Counted from the stretch's first letter, positions 9,896-22,439 are shown. The stretch: DNA of 28,878 nt from Euprymna scolopes (GCA_024364805.1 CM044495.1:2205941-2234818), one strand, 5' to 3'. Numbers and translations are program-made. Notes: generated by a model from the letters alone, not told the origin.

Positions 9896-10810
9896 CATAT
9901 GCGGAACCCCAAATATCCCTTTCCATCAAACACAACTATATACCCTCTTAGAAATCCCAACAAAAACCGAACAGCCAGCCTTGGTGCACCTCTGAATGTG
10001 ATTTCGACATAGCTCATGGGAACTAATTCAGTTGTTTTAATAGATGATTTTAAACATTTGAAGTCGCATTTAGAACTGTTGGCAATTACTGCAAAATTGT
10101 GATAAAAACACGCGGGAGTGTCTTATGCTCAGTCCATGAAATTCATAATAGAACAGAGCCTTGGATCTCATTCAGTTATACGAATAACAAACAAGGTCCT
10201 TGCTGGAGTCGCACCCCAACAAATTCTGACGATGGACTATTCATGACGTCATTTTCATTAAGAAGGTTCGCTTTCAGTCAGCTTGACCAAAAACTCAAAA
10301 AGAGAGAGTCGTAACATTATTTGTCCTTCAGTTGAGCGGAGTTTCAACTCAGCTAACATGCTTGTCTGTATTTCTCTTAATTCATTTCACTTATTTATTT
10401 TATTGTTTCCGAGTATTTTCGTTATTCCTCCAACATTTACCCCACAACAGTCTCTTAATAGACTTTTAATGAGAACATTTTCAAACTACGACCATATTTC
10501 TTTTCCTCGTTGTGTTGACATAGTTATAAGATCCGTGAATAAAGGAACATGTCCAGTTAAACTGGAAGTCTTTTTGATTAGTTTGGAATTACGTCGGTTT
10601 TAAAGCGTTTAATGAATAAGTAGCCTCGATATCTCGAAGATTTAGTGCAACAATTTCCGACTGAGAAGGTCAATACAACACGATTCTATGCACACACAAC
10701 ATCAGAGTTTCGCAATCAGTGTTCCCTGGATAGTAATTTCCGCCAAATATCTCAAAGCCATGTCAAGAGAATTAAGATGAGCTAATGCCTTGGGGACTAT
10801 ATTTCATGTC
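9896..10810. other. Unassigned stretch, probable dispersed repeat at its start
   Basis: 9900-10017 reads as an open minus-strand frame (TFRGAPRLAVRFLLGF) that I suspect belongs to a dispersed octopus repeat, but I cannot name it. The rest, including the plus-strand frames at 10099-10314 and 10283-10603, shows no recognisable product. Confidence 0.4.
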
Positions 10811-10886
10811 AACATTACTTAACAACATTACTTAACAACATTACTTAACAACATTACTTAACAACATTGCTTAACATTACTTAACA
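10811..10886. repeat. 14-bp minisatellite
   Basis: About five copies of a 14-bp unit, AACATTACTTAACA, with the last units shortened. Copies are almost identical, indicating recent expansion. Confidence 0.9.
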
Positions 10887-11039
10887 TGCACAACATTACG
10901 ATGGACGTTCCAAACTAATGCCTCCTAATTTTTGTAAAACTCCACCTGAATGGATGAGAGCGGGTTGCAAATTGCATTATTATTATGACTGAACTCATGC
11001 ATTCATGGCCTGAAGTTTCGTCTCTTTGTTAAACATATT

Positions 11040-11335
11040 TGTAACATAGCGTGGACGGTTATATGCAGATACCGAGCCGTGAACGAAATGACGTCACCAT
11101 AGAAAAAGAAGACTGAAAAAAAGTAAATCACGTCCGAGAAAAAAGTCACGTTAGAGAAGATGATGATGTTTGATAGCACGTTCAAGAAGACGATCATGTG
11201 GACGACGTAAGAAGAAGTAATGCATGGCGGGAGAATACGGAAATAAATATCGTTGTTACAAGAAAAAGTGAGTGAACTATTACTGGTCTTTTGTCTATTT
11301 TGCGACTGAATCTACAACGTGGTGGCCCCGTGTGT
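11040..11335 (+). mobile_element. Candidate LTR fragment with primer-site-like sequence
   Basis: A segment beginning TGTAACATAGCG and ending TCTACA at 11316 has the TG...CA form of an LTR, and an AATAAA lies at about 11243. It is followed after three bases by TGGTGGCCCCGTG, which resembles a tRNA primer-binding site. A perfect cAMP-response-type palindrome, TGACGTCA, lies at 11089-11096. No internal retrotransposon protein follows, so the element would be a truncated fossil. Family is uncertain (possibly Ty3/gypsy). With a single copy of the repeat, the call depends on finding other copies. Confidence 0.35.
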
Positions 11336-11510
11336 AATTATGTACTAAGTTACACATTTACAGTGTGAGATTCTAAGAAATCAAAAACTGTCGTGGAGGT
11401 TCGTCAGAAGCAGAGATTCGTCATTGAATTCCTGGCAAATATACATTCATTCTGTGACACAAAAGTAGCTCTTTTCAGTGGTATCTCTGGAATGCATTTT
11501 TGACTTTCAA
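11336..11510 (+). mobile_element. Possible mariner transposase N-terminal scrap
   Basis: In one frame SKTVVEVRQKQRFVIEFLAN is reminiscent of the start of mariner/SETMAR-type transposases, where a short helical DNA-binding domain begins the protein. Nothing downstream supports it, so this may be chance. No terminal repeats were found. Confidence 0.2.
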
Positions 11511-12090
11511 TATTGCTAAACATGCACAGCATGAAGAGACTTTATTTTTGGAAGGAGTTCGTATATACCATATTTTCTTTATTACATTGTTGTAATATAG
11601 CCATAGTCTCATCTAAGCTATTATGCTACAAAAATCTAATATATAAAAGGCTATATGTCTCTCTGTCTGTCTCTATATTTTCAAACTCTATCACTTCCGA
11701 AACTAAAAGTCGCAGAGCGGCGTTAGGGGCCTAAAATGGTCGGATTTTTATGGGCCGTTCTCCATGGGTCTTTAACAGGATAACATTGTTTTAGGAGGTG
11801 ACAAAGGATTAAAATGAAAAAAAAAGACCCTTATAAATTTTTTACACTCACCTTTGTTTATTTTTTAATTTTTTTTTATTTGTAATCAGTTTCTATGCAT
11901 TGTTACGTTGTTACAGTGGTAACATCACCAACTTTAAATGCTACAGCTTTCGGTTTCGATTCTAGCTGATGGCACCTAAATCCAGTTTTTACTTTCAAAA
12001 TCACGGCTATAATAGTATGTACGAAATCTGAACGCATAAAAATATCATATTTATACGTATTTCACGACACGCTAATATTTTATATGCAGT
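11511..12090. other. Unassigned stretch with Helitron-like short repeat
   Basis: 11636-11690 (AATATATAAAAGGCTATATG then CTCTCTGTCTGTCTC) resembles the head of non-autonomous Helitron-like repeats common in invertebrates. No CTRR-type end or hairpin could be paired with it, so the assignment is weak. The remainder up to the gap is AT-rich without features. Confidence 0.3.
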
Positions 12091-12954
12091 NNNNNNNNNN
12101 NNNNNNNNNNNNNNNNNNNNNNNNNNNNNNNNNNNNNNNNNNNNNNNNNNNNNNNNNNNNNNNNNNNNNNNNNNNNNNNNNNNNNNNNNNNNNNNNNNNN
12201 NNNNNNNNNNNNNNNNNNNNNNNNNNNNNNNNNNNNNNNNNNNNNNNNNNNNNNNNNNNNNNNNNNNNNNNNNNNNNNNNNNNNNNNNNNNNNNNNNNNN
12301 NNNNNNNNNNNNNNNNNNNNNNNNNNNNNNNNNNNNNNNNNNNNNNNNNNNNNNNNNNNNNNNNNNNNNNNNNNNNNNNNNNNNNNNNNNNNNNNNNNNN
12401 NNNNNNNNNNNNNNNNNNNNNNNNNNNNNNNNNNNNNNNNNNNNNNNNNNNNNNNNNNNNNNNNNNNNNNNNNNNNNNNNNNNNNNNNNNNNNNNNNNNN
12501 NNNNNNNNNNNNNNNNNNNNNNNNNNNNNNNNNNNNNNNNNNNNNNNNNNNNNNNNNNNNNNNNNNNNNNNNNNNNNNNNNNNNNNNNNNNNNNNNNNNN
12601 NNNNNNNNNNNNNNNNNNNNNNNNNNNNNNNNNNNNNNNNNNNNNNNNNNNNNNNNNNNNNNNNNNNNNNNNNNNNNNNNNNNNNNNNNNNNNNNNNNNN
12701 NNNNNNNNNNNNNNNNNNNNNNNNNNNNNNNNNNNNNNNNNNNNNNNNNNNNNNNNNNNNNNNNNNNNNNNNNNNNNNNNNNNNNNNNNNNNNNNNNNNN
12801 NNNNNNNNNNNNNNNNNNNNNNNNNNNNNNNNNNNNNNNNNNNNNNNNNNNNNNNNNNNNNNNNNNNNNNNNNNNNNNNNNNNNNNNNNNNNNNNNNNNN
12901 NNNNNNNNNNNNNNNNNNNNNNNNNNNNNNNNNNNNNNNNNNNNNNNNNNNNNN
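12091..12954. other. Assembly gap (864 N)
   Basis: A run of 864 unknown bases. A 22-bp sequence starting CGACACGCTAATA occurs identically at 12065-12086 and 12958-12979, on the two sides of the gap. All reading frames spanning it are meaningless. Confidence 1.
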
Positions 12955-12979
12955 CCCCGACACGCTAATATTTTATATG

Positions 12980-13907
12980 GAAAGAATGTGAGACAGAGAA
13001 GCATATTTCACTTTATCAAATGATTTTGGATGTTTCATAACCTGGGTTTTTCTTATGTCCTTCTAACATTGCTACTAATCGTACATCAATAACAAACGAC
13101 ATTTATTTCGCTCTGATCACGTGTAGTTTATAGCTACATTTTATTGGTTTAATTACCTTGAAATCTCGGTTCTCGTTTGTAACAATTTAATTCTTTTTAC
13201 AACAATAAAAATTTTCAGTCTTCTTACCGTAAATATGTTTTCTTTATAAATATTCTTGAATTCAATAATCAGATGTAGTTTTGTAAAATATATTTATTTA
13301 AATTTTTACTCTTTTACTAAACGAGACGAAATTAGTTGATTCGGTAACAATTCATTTTAAAAAGGGTAAATTCCGTCGTGTGATGTATGTGGAAGGGGAT
13401 AACCTGCTACGAACAAAACGATGGAACTTATTATTATATAGATGATGATAATAATCTTTCTCTACGTGTATATGGACAGAAATAATGTTTACGCAAATTG
13501 ATGGCGGATAACTTTAGATTGAAAGAAAGCACTCGAACCAAGTGCTTCGCTATTATTCGTACACTTTCGATGGATAAAAGCCGAGGAAGGATAAAAAATA
13601 TAATCCAGAACAATTTAGCAAAAATAGCGGCAATAACTGGATGAATTGGTTTTTCAAGAAAGACTTCTATTAAGAATAAAAAAGGCACTCTCCAAAACTT
13701 TCACTCGCGATATCGACTATGATAAAATTGTTTTCGTTTATTTTTCTTTGTTTTCAAGTGTTTTGTTTTCGTCTGCATTTCTTTGGCGCATAAGTTTGTA
13801 TGTGGGTGTTTCTCTTTGTTGTTCACTATCCGCCATCTTTCTATAATCATCTATAAGATTTAAATAGATTGCGATTTTCGTCTTGTCCGTTTGACTTTTC
13901 CCCGCTG
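12980..13907. other. Unassigned stretch
   Basis: AT-rich, with no supported gene. The open frames at 13434-13688 (-) and 13646-13846 (+) have no recognisable motif. Confidence 0.5.
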
Positions 13908-14180
13908 TGTCGCAAAATACGAAACTAATACCAGCCCGAAACGGTGTTCCAGCTGTGATTTACACCTTTGCCATTCATCATCCAAGGACTTGTCGGTCGG
14001 ATAAAAAAGGGATAAATCAATATATTTCTTTTTCAGTGAATGTGAAACTGAGAGGCACGCCACGGCTCAGTCTGTACACGAAGCAAATAAAGAACGGCGG
14101 AATAACAATGATGGGAAATCAGTGTTTTACAGAGTTACCTGCCTTGCAAGATTTTCCAAAGAAATTATAAATTACATTAA
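13908..14180. repeat. Diverged direct duplication, copy 1
   Basis: Begins TGTCGCAAAATACGAAACTA, identical to copy 2 at 14628. Shared blocks include TGTGATTTAC, TTTGCCATTCATCATC, a T-rich tract ending CAG at 14036, then ATGTGAAACTG and CCACGGCTCAGT, and a GAGTTAC block near 14133. Its longer open frame (LRGTPRLSLYTKQIKNGG, to 14170) is disrupted in copy 2. Source unknown: tandem duplication, or two insertions of an unnamed repeat. Confidence 0.8.
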
Positions 14181-14627
14181 CTTATATATAAACTTTCCAG
14201 AATCCTCACCGAGAACAGTTTTTTTTAAATTTTTAAACCCACGTTAAACGAGTATATACTGGACACATACTATTGAATAATAACAAAAATCGCATTGAAA
14301 TGATGAAATGTTTATACAAAAAAGCATGGAAACATAAACGTTTTCATAAAATTTTAAATATTTCAAAGTTATATTTGCAAATTATGTATGTTTCTGTCAA
14401 AAGGTAAGGCACAAGGTCGTATGTCGTTTCGAGAAGCCAGTGCACTATTGTAAGTGAATTCTGCCTTACAAAAAATACTGAACATTTCTATCGACATCTT
14501 AAGTAGAGGGAATCCAGACGATTAGAAATAAAAAATGCCTTTTTTCTGTGAAAGGGTAAACCATGGGAGTGTTTATCTTCCTCGGACTCAACAGAACAAT
14601 ATCTTAGTCCGATAATTACAAAGCAAC

Positions 14628-14905
14628 TGTCGCAAAATACGAAACTAATACAAATCCTAAACGCCGTTCATACTGTGATTTACGCTTTTGCCATTCATCA
14701 TCTGATCACTTGTCCGTAGGATGAAAAAAGAAAATAAATTAAGATATTTGTTTTTTTTTCAGCGGATGTGAAACTGTTATGATATACCACGGCTCAGTTT
14801 TTACACTAAATCATGCAGAAGTTAAGAATCGCAAGGATATGAATTTAATAGTTTATAGAGTTACATTCATTGCGTGTTTATTTTCCAAGGAATTTTACAT
14901 GACAT
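14628..14905. repeat. Diverged direct duplication, copy 2
   Basis: Second copy of the 13908 segment, starting exactly 720 bp downstream in the same orientation. The offset drifts to about 727 further in because of small indels. The T-rich tract plus CAG is kept at 14762. By eye, roughly three quarters of positions match. Confidence 0.8.
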
Positions 14906-15372
14906 ATAATCTCTAATTATGAACTATTTGGAATTACAAATGGAAATTTCAAAGAACAATCAACCATAAAACCAAAAATAGGGAAATGAAAAGCGATGAG
15001 AGTGTAATATTACTTCAGATCAAAGCGAAAACTTAGGCCAATAAACAACGCCCACGTTTAATTAATACCAATGCCTTCTCGCTACTACAGCATAACCACA
15101 TGAGATCGTGCTTCCCTCCTTTTTCTTCAACTCCCCATCCTACTCCCTTCCTTCACCACACCTTTCTCCAAAACACCTACGGCTCACATTCATACACTGC
15201 ACCTCGTTCCAAAGCTTAACAACACCCGAATGTCTTATGATAACGGATGTAATTTTGATTCTTTTCCATATCAATGATTTTCTGGTCTGATGAAGTAGTC
15301 TCCTTGAACTAGAACTCCACTAACATATGTATGGACATATGTAACGAAGAATGTTTCTATAATAATCATACC
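14906..15372. other. Unassigned stretch, partly pyrimidine-rich
   Basis: 15108-15210 is rich in C and T and yields a short open frame without known motif. No other feature is visible. Confidence 0.5.
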
Positions 15373-15601
<229 letters not shown>

Positions 15602-16017
15602 AAAAATATGTTCATTCACATACTTTTTTAATAGATCAACTTTTGTAAGAAAGAAACTCGATGAATGCTATGTTTAAACAAAACATCACATATAAATAGA
15701 CAGTATAAATTTGAATGCTATTGACGATAAAATTACTGATATTTTTTATAATTTAAGTATTCGTTATATTTTTGATGCACTGTTTTTTCCATAGACAAAC
15801 AATCGAAATGAATATGATAATTCTGCTCAACACGCCAAGATAAATATATTATAAAAACAATCGAGCAACTTGGATTGATATATCTTTCTGGAGAAAAACG
15901 TACGGACAATAATCGTTTATTTATAAAACAAAGCAAAGATAAGCATATATTCTCCAAGTAAAAATGCACAAATAATAATACATTGGTCAAATGAATAAAA
16001 TGATTACAGAAATATAT
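15602..16017. other. Unassigned AT-rich stretch
   Basis: No gene recognised. The minus-strand frame at 15733-15990 (85 codons) has no known motif and ends where the minisatellite begins. Confidence 0.5.
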
Positions 16018-18210
16018 AAATAATAATTATATAATATATTCAATTGTATTCGATAAAAAATTATATAATATATGCAATTGTTTTTTAAATAAAAATTATA
16101 TGATATATGCAATTGTGTTAAATAAAAAATTAATAATATATACAATTGTGTTAAATAAAAAATTATATAATATATGCAATTGTGTTTTAAATAAAAATTT
16201 TATGATATATACAATTGTGTTAAATAAAAAAATATATATAATATATGCAATTGTGTTAAATAAAAAATTATATAATATATGCAATTGTGTTTTCAATAAA
16301 AAAATATATAATATATGCAATTGTATTAAATAAACAATTATATAATATATGCAATTGTGTGAAATAAAAAAATATATAATATATGCAATTGTGTTTTAAA
16401 TAAAAAAGTATATAATATATGCAATTGTGTCTTTAATAAAAAAAGTACATAATATCTGCAATGGCATTTAATAAAAAATATATAATATATGCAATTGTGT
16501 TTTTAATAAAAAATTATATAATACATGGAATTCTGTTTTAAATAAAAAAATATATAATATATGTAATTGTGTTTTAAATAAAAAGTATATATTATATGCA
16601 GTTGTGTTTAATAAATAATTATATAATATATGCAATTGTGTTTTTCATAAAAATTATATAATTTATGCGATGGTATTAAATAAAAAAGTATATAATACAT
16701 GCAATGGTATTAAATAAAAAAGTATATAATATATGCAATTGTGTTTTAAATAAAAAATTATATAATATATGAAATTTTGTTTTAAATAAAAATTACATAA
16801 AGTATGCAATTGTGTTTTAAAAAAAATTACATAATATATTCACTTGTGTTTTAAATAAAAAAGTATATAATATATTCAATTGTGTTTTAAATAAAAGTTA
16901 TGTAATAAATGCAATTGTGTTTTTAATAAAAATTACATAATACATGCAATTTTGTTTTAAATAAAAATTATATAATATATGCAATTGTGTTTTAAATAAA
17001 AAGTATATAATATATTCAATTGTGTTTTAATAAACAAGTATATAATATATGCAATTGTGTTTTTAATTAAAAAATTATATAATGTATGCAATTGTGTTAA
17101 ATAAAAGTATATGATATAATAGATGCAATGGTATTAAATAGAAATATATGTAATATATGCAATTGTGTTTTAAATAAAATTATATAATATATGCAATTGT
17201 GGTAAATAAAAAATATATAATATATGCAATTGTGTTTTTCATAAAAATTATATAATTTATGCAATGGTATTGTATAAAAAAATTATATAATATATGCAAT
17301 TGTGTTAAACAAAAATATATAATATATGCAATTGTGTTAAATACAAAATTATATAATATATGCAATTGTGTTTTAAATAAAAAAGTATAAAATATATGCA
17401 ATTGTGTTTTAAATAAAAAATTATATAATATATGCAATTGTGTTTTTAATAAAAAATATATAATATATGCAATTATGTTTTTAATAAAAATTATATAATA
17501 TATTCAATTGTGTTAAATAAAAATAATATGATATAATATATGCGATTGTATTAAATAAAAAGTATATAATATATGCAATTGTGTTTTAAATAAAAAAGTA
17601 TATAATATATGCAATTGTGTTTCAAATAAAAAAATATATTATATGCAATTGTGTTTTAATAAAAAATTATATAATGTACGCAATTGTGCTAAATAAAAAG
17701 TAAATTATATCATATATGCAATTGTCTATCAAATAAAAAGTATATGATATAATTTATGCAATATTTTGTTAAATAAGAAGTTATATAATAGATGCAATTG
17801 TGTGTTAAATAAAAATATATAATAGATGCAATTGTGTGTTAAATAAAAATATATAATAGATGCAATTGTGTTTTTAATAAAAATTATATAATATATGCAA
17901 TTGTGTTAAATAAAAATGATATGATATTATGTAAACAATCGTGCTAAATAAAAAATAAATTATATAATATGCAATTGTCTATTAAGTATAAAGTATATGA
18001 TACAATGTATGTCATTGTGTGTTAAATAAAAAAATTATATAATAGATGCAATTGCGTTTTAAATAAAGAATACATTATATATTATATGCAAATGTGTGTT
18101 ATATAAAATACATTTCTAATACATGCAATTGTGCATTAAATAAAAAAGAAATGTTTTAATAGATGCAATTGCGTGTAAAATAAAAAGTAAATAACATAAT
18201 ATATACAATT
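16018..18210. repeat. AT-rich minisatellite, about 40-bp unit
   Basis: About 2.2 kb of head-to-tail units, each approximately TATATAATATATGCAATTGT followed by G, a T-rich run and AAATAAAAA. Unit length varies from about 33 to 44 bp through indels in the A and T runs, giving roughly 50-55 copies. The core TATGCAATTG is the most constant part and contains the palindrome CAATTG. Units after about 17750 are more divergent, with a TAGATGCAATTGTGTGTTAAA form that itself repeats. The array yields open frames on both strands with repeated Tyr-Asn-Phe-Leu peptides, which are artefacts. I do not recognise the satellite. Confidence 0.95.
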
Positions 18211-18630
18211 ATATGTAAAATAAACATAAATAACTTAGAAATACACATTTCGAACACACAATGATATAAAGCATGCTATATATATATAAAAACACATGTA
18301 AAGAATTCTATAAAAATCATCGATGTGTATAAAAACATTACCCTCGTTCTTAAGGATAAACAAAAAATATAGTCAAGTTTATAAGAGAATGGCGCATTAA
18401 TAACATACAATTGAAATTAAAATAGTATATATTCGTCGAACAAATAAATGCACACTGAGTAAATCCAAGACATAGACCTTTTTTATATTTATTCTATTCT
18501 TTAACCAGTAATTTTTATTATTTATTGCCCATTTTTGGGAATCTTTTAACATTTTCTCTTAGTTAAGTATATTGGTACTTTTATATATGCTCAGAAGTAT
18601 CAAAAATATTTAAATTTGCAGCAGTAGCTA
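18211..18630. other. Unassigned stretch
   Basis: AT-rich DNA between the minisatellite and the LTR retrotransposon. No feature seen. Confidence 0.5.
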
Positions 18631-18950
18631 TGATTTTCATCAAAGAAGCAAGCAGCTACGCGTTTATACTTTGTATGGCTGTACAAACGATGGCTAAGTA
18701 ATCAACACTCACCTCGGAAACATACATATGTCTGTCTGCTCTGCGGGATGAGAAGAAAGAAAAATCAAAAAGGTCCAAGATGCGTCCGTAATCTTTTAAA
18801 GCCCTCAATCTCGCACAGTTCTCGCATGGTTACATGACACATCTGTTAATATGGTATGGCCGATAAAAGCATATCGCTTGGAGGAGTTGGAGAATGTAAT
18901 GAAATTTGCGTCCCGTTAAACCTTTGCTTTTTTGTTTGCCCCATTTTCCA
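18631..18950 (+). repeat. 5' LTR of the gypsy-like element
   Basis: Pairs with 22440-22899. Strong shared blocks run from ACGCGTTT to the TTGGAGGAGTTGGAGAA block. It is shorter than its partner. The right edge is uncertain and could lie up to about 18968. Confidence 0.8.
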
Positions 18951-18979
18951 ACATTTGTTGTTCAGTCAAATGGTGTTAG

Positions 18980-19690
18980 GAGATAAGACTATGACTAAAT
19001 CGAAATTCTATTTGAAGCTGATACTCGAATTTGACGTGTCAACGTCTGTTGTGTACTGGGCCGAGACGATCGAGTTGATGTGCAACCTTTGTGAAGTAAA
19101 GGGAGTACACGCGTTGATTCCCTTAAGATTGGCTAGAGGCGCCTTGAGTGTATATCAACAAGTTAATGCTGCTGAGAAGACTGACTTGATGGCAATTCAA
19201 AATGCACTAGACAAGGCATTTGCTATGGATCCGTGTACAGCTTATGAGAATTTCGCTTCGAGGAGACTCATTCCATGGAAAACTGTGTTTTGTAATTTGC
19301 AGAGCTGAAAAAACTTGCAATACTGTTTTGTGGTGGAGTATCGGAACGGACATATGTGTATGCGTTTGTGGGCGGCCTTCCAGAAAGCAACTGCTGAAAG
19401 CCTCCACTAGCGTTTCAGCAATGCCTATGGAACACTTGTTGGACTGCCCTCGAGTCATTATCAGAGATGAGGTTCTAGGAGAAACAGTTGTGATCGCAGC
19501 GCAGGCAGACTAGAATGGTACAAGGGCACTCATCGTCTGAGCCCCCATGACAAATGGGAGATATTTCCGCTGCAGCTAGCGAGGTCATTTCGTGAATAGT
19601 TGCACTGACAGGGGGCGGAGAATTGCGCGATGTGTCCGATGCGGCGGTATTAGACACTTAGCTCCTAACTGTGCGGGAAACGTGTCAGGG
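18980..19690 (+). pseudogene. gag region of the gypsy-like element
   Basis: The open part after the 5' LTR has the helical, hydrophilic character of a gypsy Gag capsid domain. A CCHC-type zinc knuckle can be read near 19630-19680. This is the nucleocapsid position, ahead of protease. The region is broken. Confidence 0.7.
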
Positions 19691-22250
19691 GCAGGATACC
19701 AGCGCTTTACTGCTCCCCAGACAAGATGTGAGTGAGGCGCAACCAAGAATGACAAGAATTACTATATACGTGCCCTGTTCAGCTCTCATTCACTCAGGAT
19801 TCTCACATACCATAGTGAATACCAGACTGTGTCGCACTTGGAATAAGAAGAACATCAAAGTAACTGCAATAGGCGTCGAGATGCAAGCATGCTGCGGATC
19901 TGGAACTGTACAGATCTATACGAACTCAGCAGGGGGTTCCATTTATTGCTAGAATATGATGCCATCAAGACGCTGGGGGAGTTCTCATTGAACGAGACGG
20001 GAGTCTGCGCTTTTTTGGTAGCCCCCGTGGGTGCTGCCGTCCACATCGATAAGCCTTATTTTCAAAGTGGATAACGACTATCGTTAGAAATAAAGTGGGC
20101 TGAAGGAAGGGCGCCAACCAAACTTAAGAATGGCGTCGCGGAGTACCCTATACCTTACGAGACTCGTGATGAATACGAGCAAGAGCTTGAGGTGTGGGTC
20201 TGAGATGGATGCTTGATCCCCTACCCCAACAGCATAATACGTTGAAAGTGATACCAGTGCCAGACTATCGTGAACTCAACAAGCATATTGAGGCTTACAC
20301 TGCTGATGCTGATGTGTGCGCCAGAAATGTTCCAATGTGCCAATATTAGATTTGCGGAAGGATTATTTGGAGGTGTCAGTGGATGAGATGAGGCCGTTCC
20401 AGACCGTGTTGTTCTGGGGTCGGAGGTATTGCTTGACACGACTCGGCTTTCGTATGAATCTGGCGCCAGTGATCATGAAGACTAGTGTGAATGTGGTACT
20501 GTCCCATGAAAACACAATTGAGGACGCAACATCAGCCTACATTGACGATCTGTACGTCAATGAGGATGCACAGTCTGCATCACGTGTCAGAGAAATCTAG
20601 CTCAGTTTGGTCCGAAGTGCAAGGATCCTGAATGGAGCACGCATATTGGGGTTGGGTATCTGGTAGGAAGGAGACACCCTATGATGGAAGCGTGGCAGTG
20701 CGGTTCCAGGCATCCCTGGCGTTATTACACGGCCGGCTGCTTTTCTTGTGTGGGAAGCTTGTTGGTCACTTACCAGCTTTTGGTTGGTTCCGTGCGGCTG
20801 TAGGTGTTAGAAAACGTAGATTGAATTTGGTGACCTCAGGTTGGATTAATGTACCTGATCATGCTCTCCTAACTCTAATGATAACGGAAATTCTGGAGAG
20901 ATTAAATAAAAATTACCCTGCTCGTAGGGAGTGGTGCGTCGATGGTGACGACGTTAATGTGTGGGTTGATGCCAGTTCATTTACGCTGGAAGTCTCATTA
21001 GGGCAAATAGGAAACGTGTTTTAAGACGCATGTTGGCTGTGACCTGTAGTGATGCTAAGCACATCAACCCGGCGTAGTTGGACGCTGTTGTAAAATGCAT
21101 AAATCTGGCACTGCAAATTTCACCTGTACACAGATTCTCTCTGTATCTACTATTGGGCGTCTTACACACTTTCAGGACGAGCAAGAACCCGTAATAAAGC
21201 GGCCAGTGAAATGTTGATCCAGCACTGACTAGACACGCTGAAGAGTCTGGTCTCTGAGTACGGGCTCTCAATGAGTGTAATGTTCGTAGCATAACACTGT
21301 CATTAGTTGACCAATTAACCTGTGTTAAATTGTATTTAAATGGTATGATCCTGTGCAGTTGCAATTGGCGCGATGATCCCATGTCAAATAAAGCAGATTT
21401 ATGCAAAGAGCGGACATCCAGGTATCAAGTGGACCCTGTATTTTGTGAGGCGCGTGTATCCTGCAGTGACAAGAGCAGATATTAGGCAGATCGTTAAGCA
21501 CTGTAAGGCATGCCCATCTGTTGATCCTTCACCAGAGCACTGGCAGAAAGGGGGATTGGAAGTTAAGGACGTATGGCAACGACGAGTTAAGGACGTATGG
21601 ATATCACCCACTACAGTAGGACGCCCCTTTTAACTCTAATTGATTGTGGACCTACGCGTTGTGCGGTGTAGCAACACATAACCCGCCCAGATTCGACAAA
21701 TGTTATTCACCACTTATCGCCCATCTTTCCTTAGCGAGGTTCACTGAAAGAGGTCTTGACAACGATGCCGCTTTTTTGCAGCCAACAGGTCCGGCAATTG
21801 TAAGATGAATGGTGCACCCGACTACGATTGCGATGTGCTCATGTGCAATCATGGAATAGCATTGCTGAAAGGAGGCATCGCAGCATTGAGAGAATTGCTG
21901 TTAGAGAGCAATGTACGATTACAGAGGCCACGTATTGGTATAACATCACGCCAAAGGATTTGAAGTCACCTGCAACAACGCCTGCCAATGCTATCCACTT
22001 ACTATGTCAGGGTAAAGGGAATTGCCACTACACAGCCAATCGACGGGGGAAACACACAACAGATATGGAATAAGGCATCCAGTCTGGGTGAGATCCTCCA
22101 AGTTCAAACGAGGGCGAATAGCTGCGGTGATCAGCCAGCAGTCGGTGCTACTTGATGGAACCCTACCTCATGTACGCGACCTTCGCCCAGCTGTCGAGAT
22201 ACATCACACAACTACAGAGGAAAACGACGACTCATCTAGTGATTAACTGC
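19690..22250 (+). pseudogene. pol region of the gypsy-like element
   Basis: A retropepsin-like segment lies at about 19700-19960. The reverse transcriptase follows at about 20090-20600 and includes a YxDD-type active-site box. An RNase H-like piece lies near 20900-21030. The integrase has an N-terminal HHCC-type zinc-binding segment at about 21380-21540 and a core and C-terminal region to about 22250. A short proline/glutamate-rich stretch precedes the 3' LTR. Domain order puts integrase last, as in Ty3/gypsy and unlike Ty1/copia. Many breaks; non-functional. Confidence 0.8.
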
Positions 22251-22439
22251 TAACAAAAGCGATCAGTGAACACCCTTCGCGAGAGAGTATTGGCTAAAGT
22301 TTGTCTGATGAGGCAGAATCATATCCAGAACCGAAACCAGAACCAGAACCAGAGATAATGAATGTGCCGCGTCAAAGAAGTGAGCAGAATAAAAGACCAA
22401 TCTCGCAATGCACTCTGTGCGATCATGAGATCGGAGGGG

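Noticed and set aside
9462-10017. Open frames rich in Thr-His or Cys-Val
   Set aside because: Translated CA/TA microsatellite.
11089-11096. TGACGTCA as a stand-alone host regulatory element
   Set aside because: No gene is nearby. It lies inside a candidate LTR, so I mention it only there.
12007-13004. Apparent 290-320 codon open frames
   Set aside because: They consist almost wholly of unknown bases in the assembly gap.
16096-17437. Long open frames on both strands encoding repeated Tyr-Asn-Phe-Leu-Phe-Asn peptides
   Set aside because: They arise from the AT minisatellite period and occur on both strands. No start context, and the composition is purely repeat-driven.
16018-18210. CRISPR-like array
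   Set aside because: Direct repeats have no unique spacers and vary in length. The window is clearly eukaryotic.
20981-21406. 141-codon minus-strand open frame inside the LTR element
   Set aside because: It is antisense to the pol region of the gypsy-like element and shows no motif.
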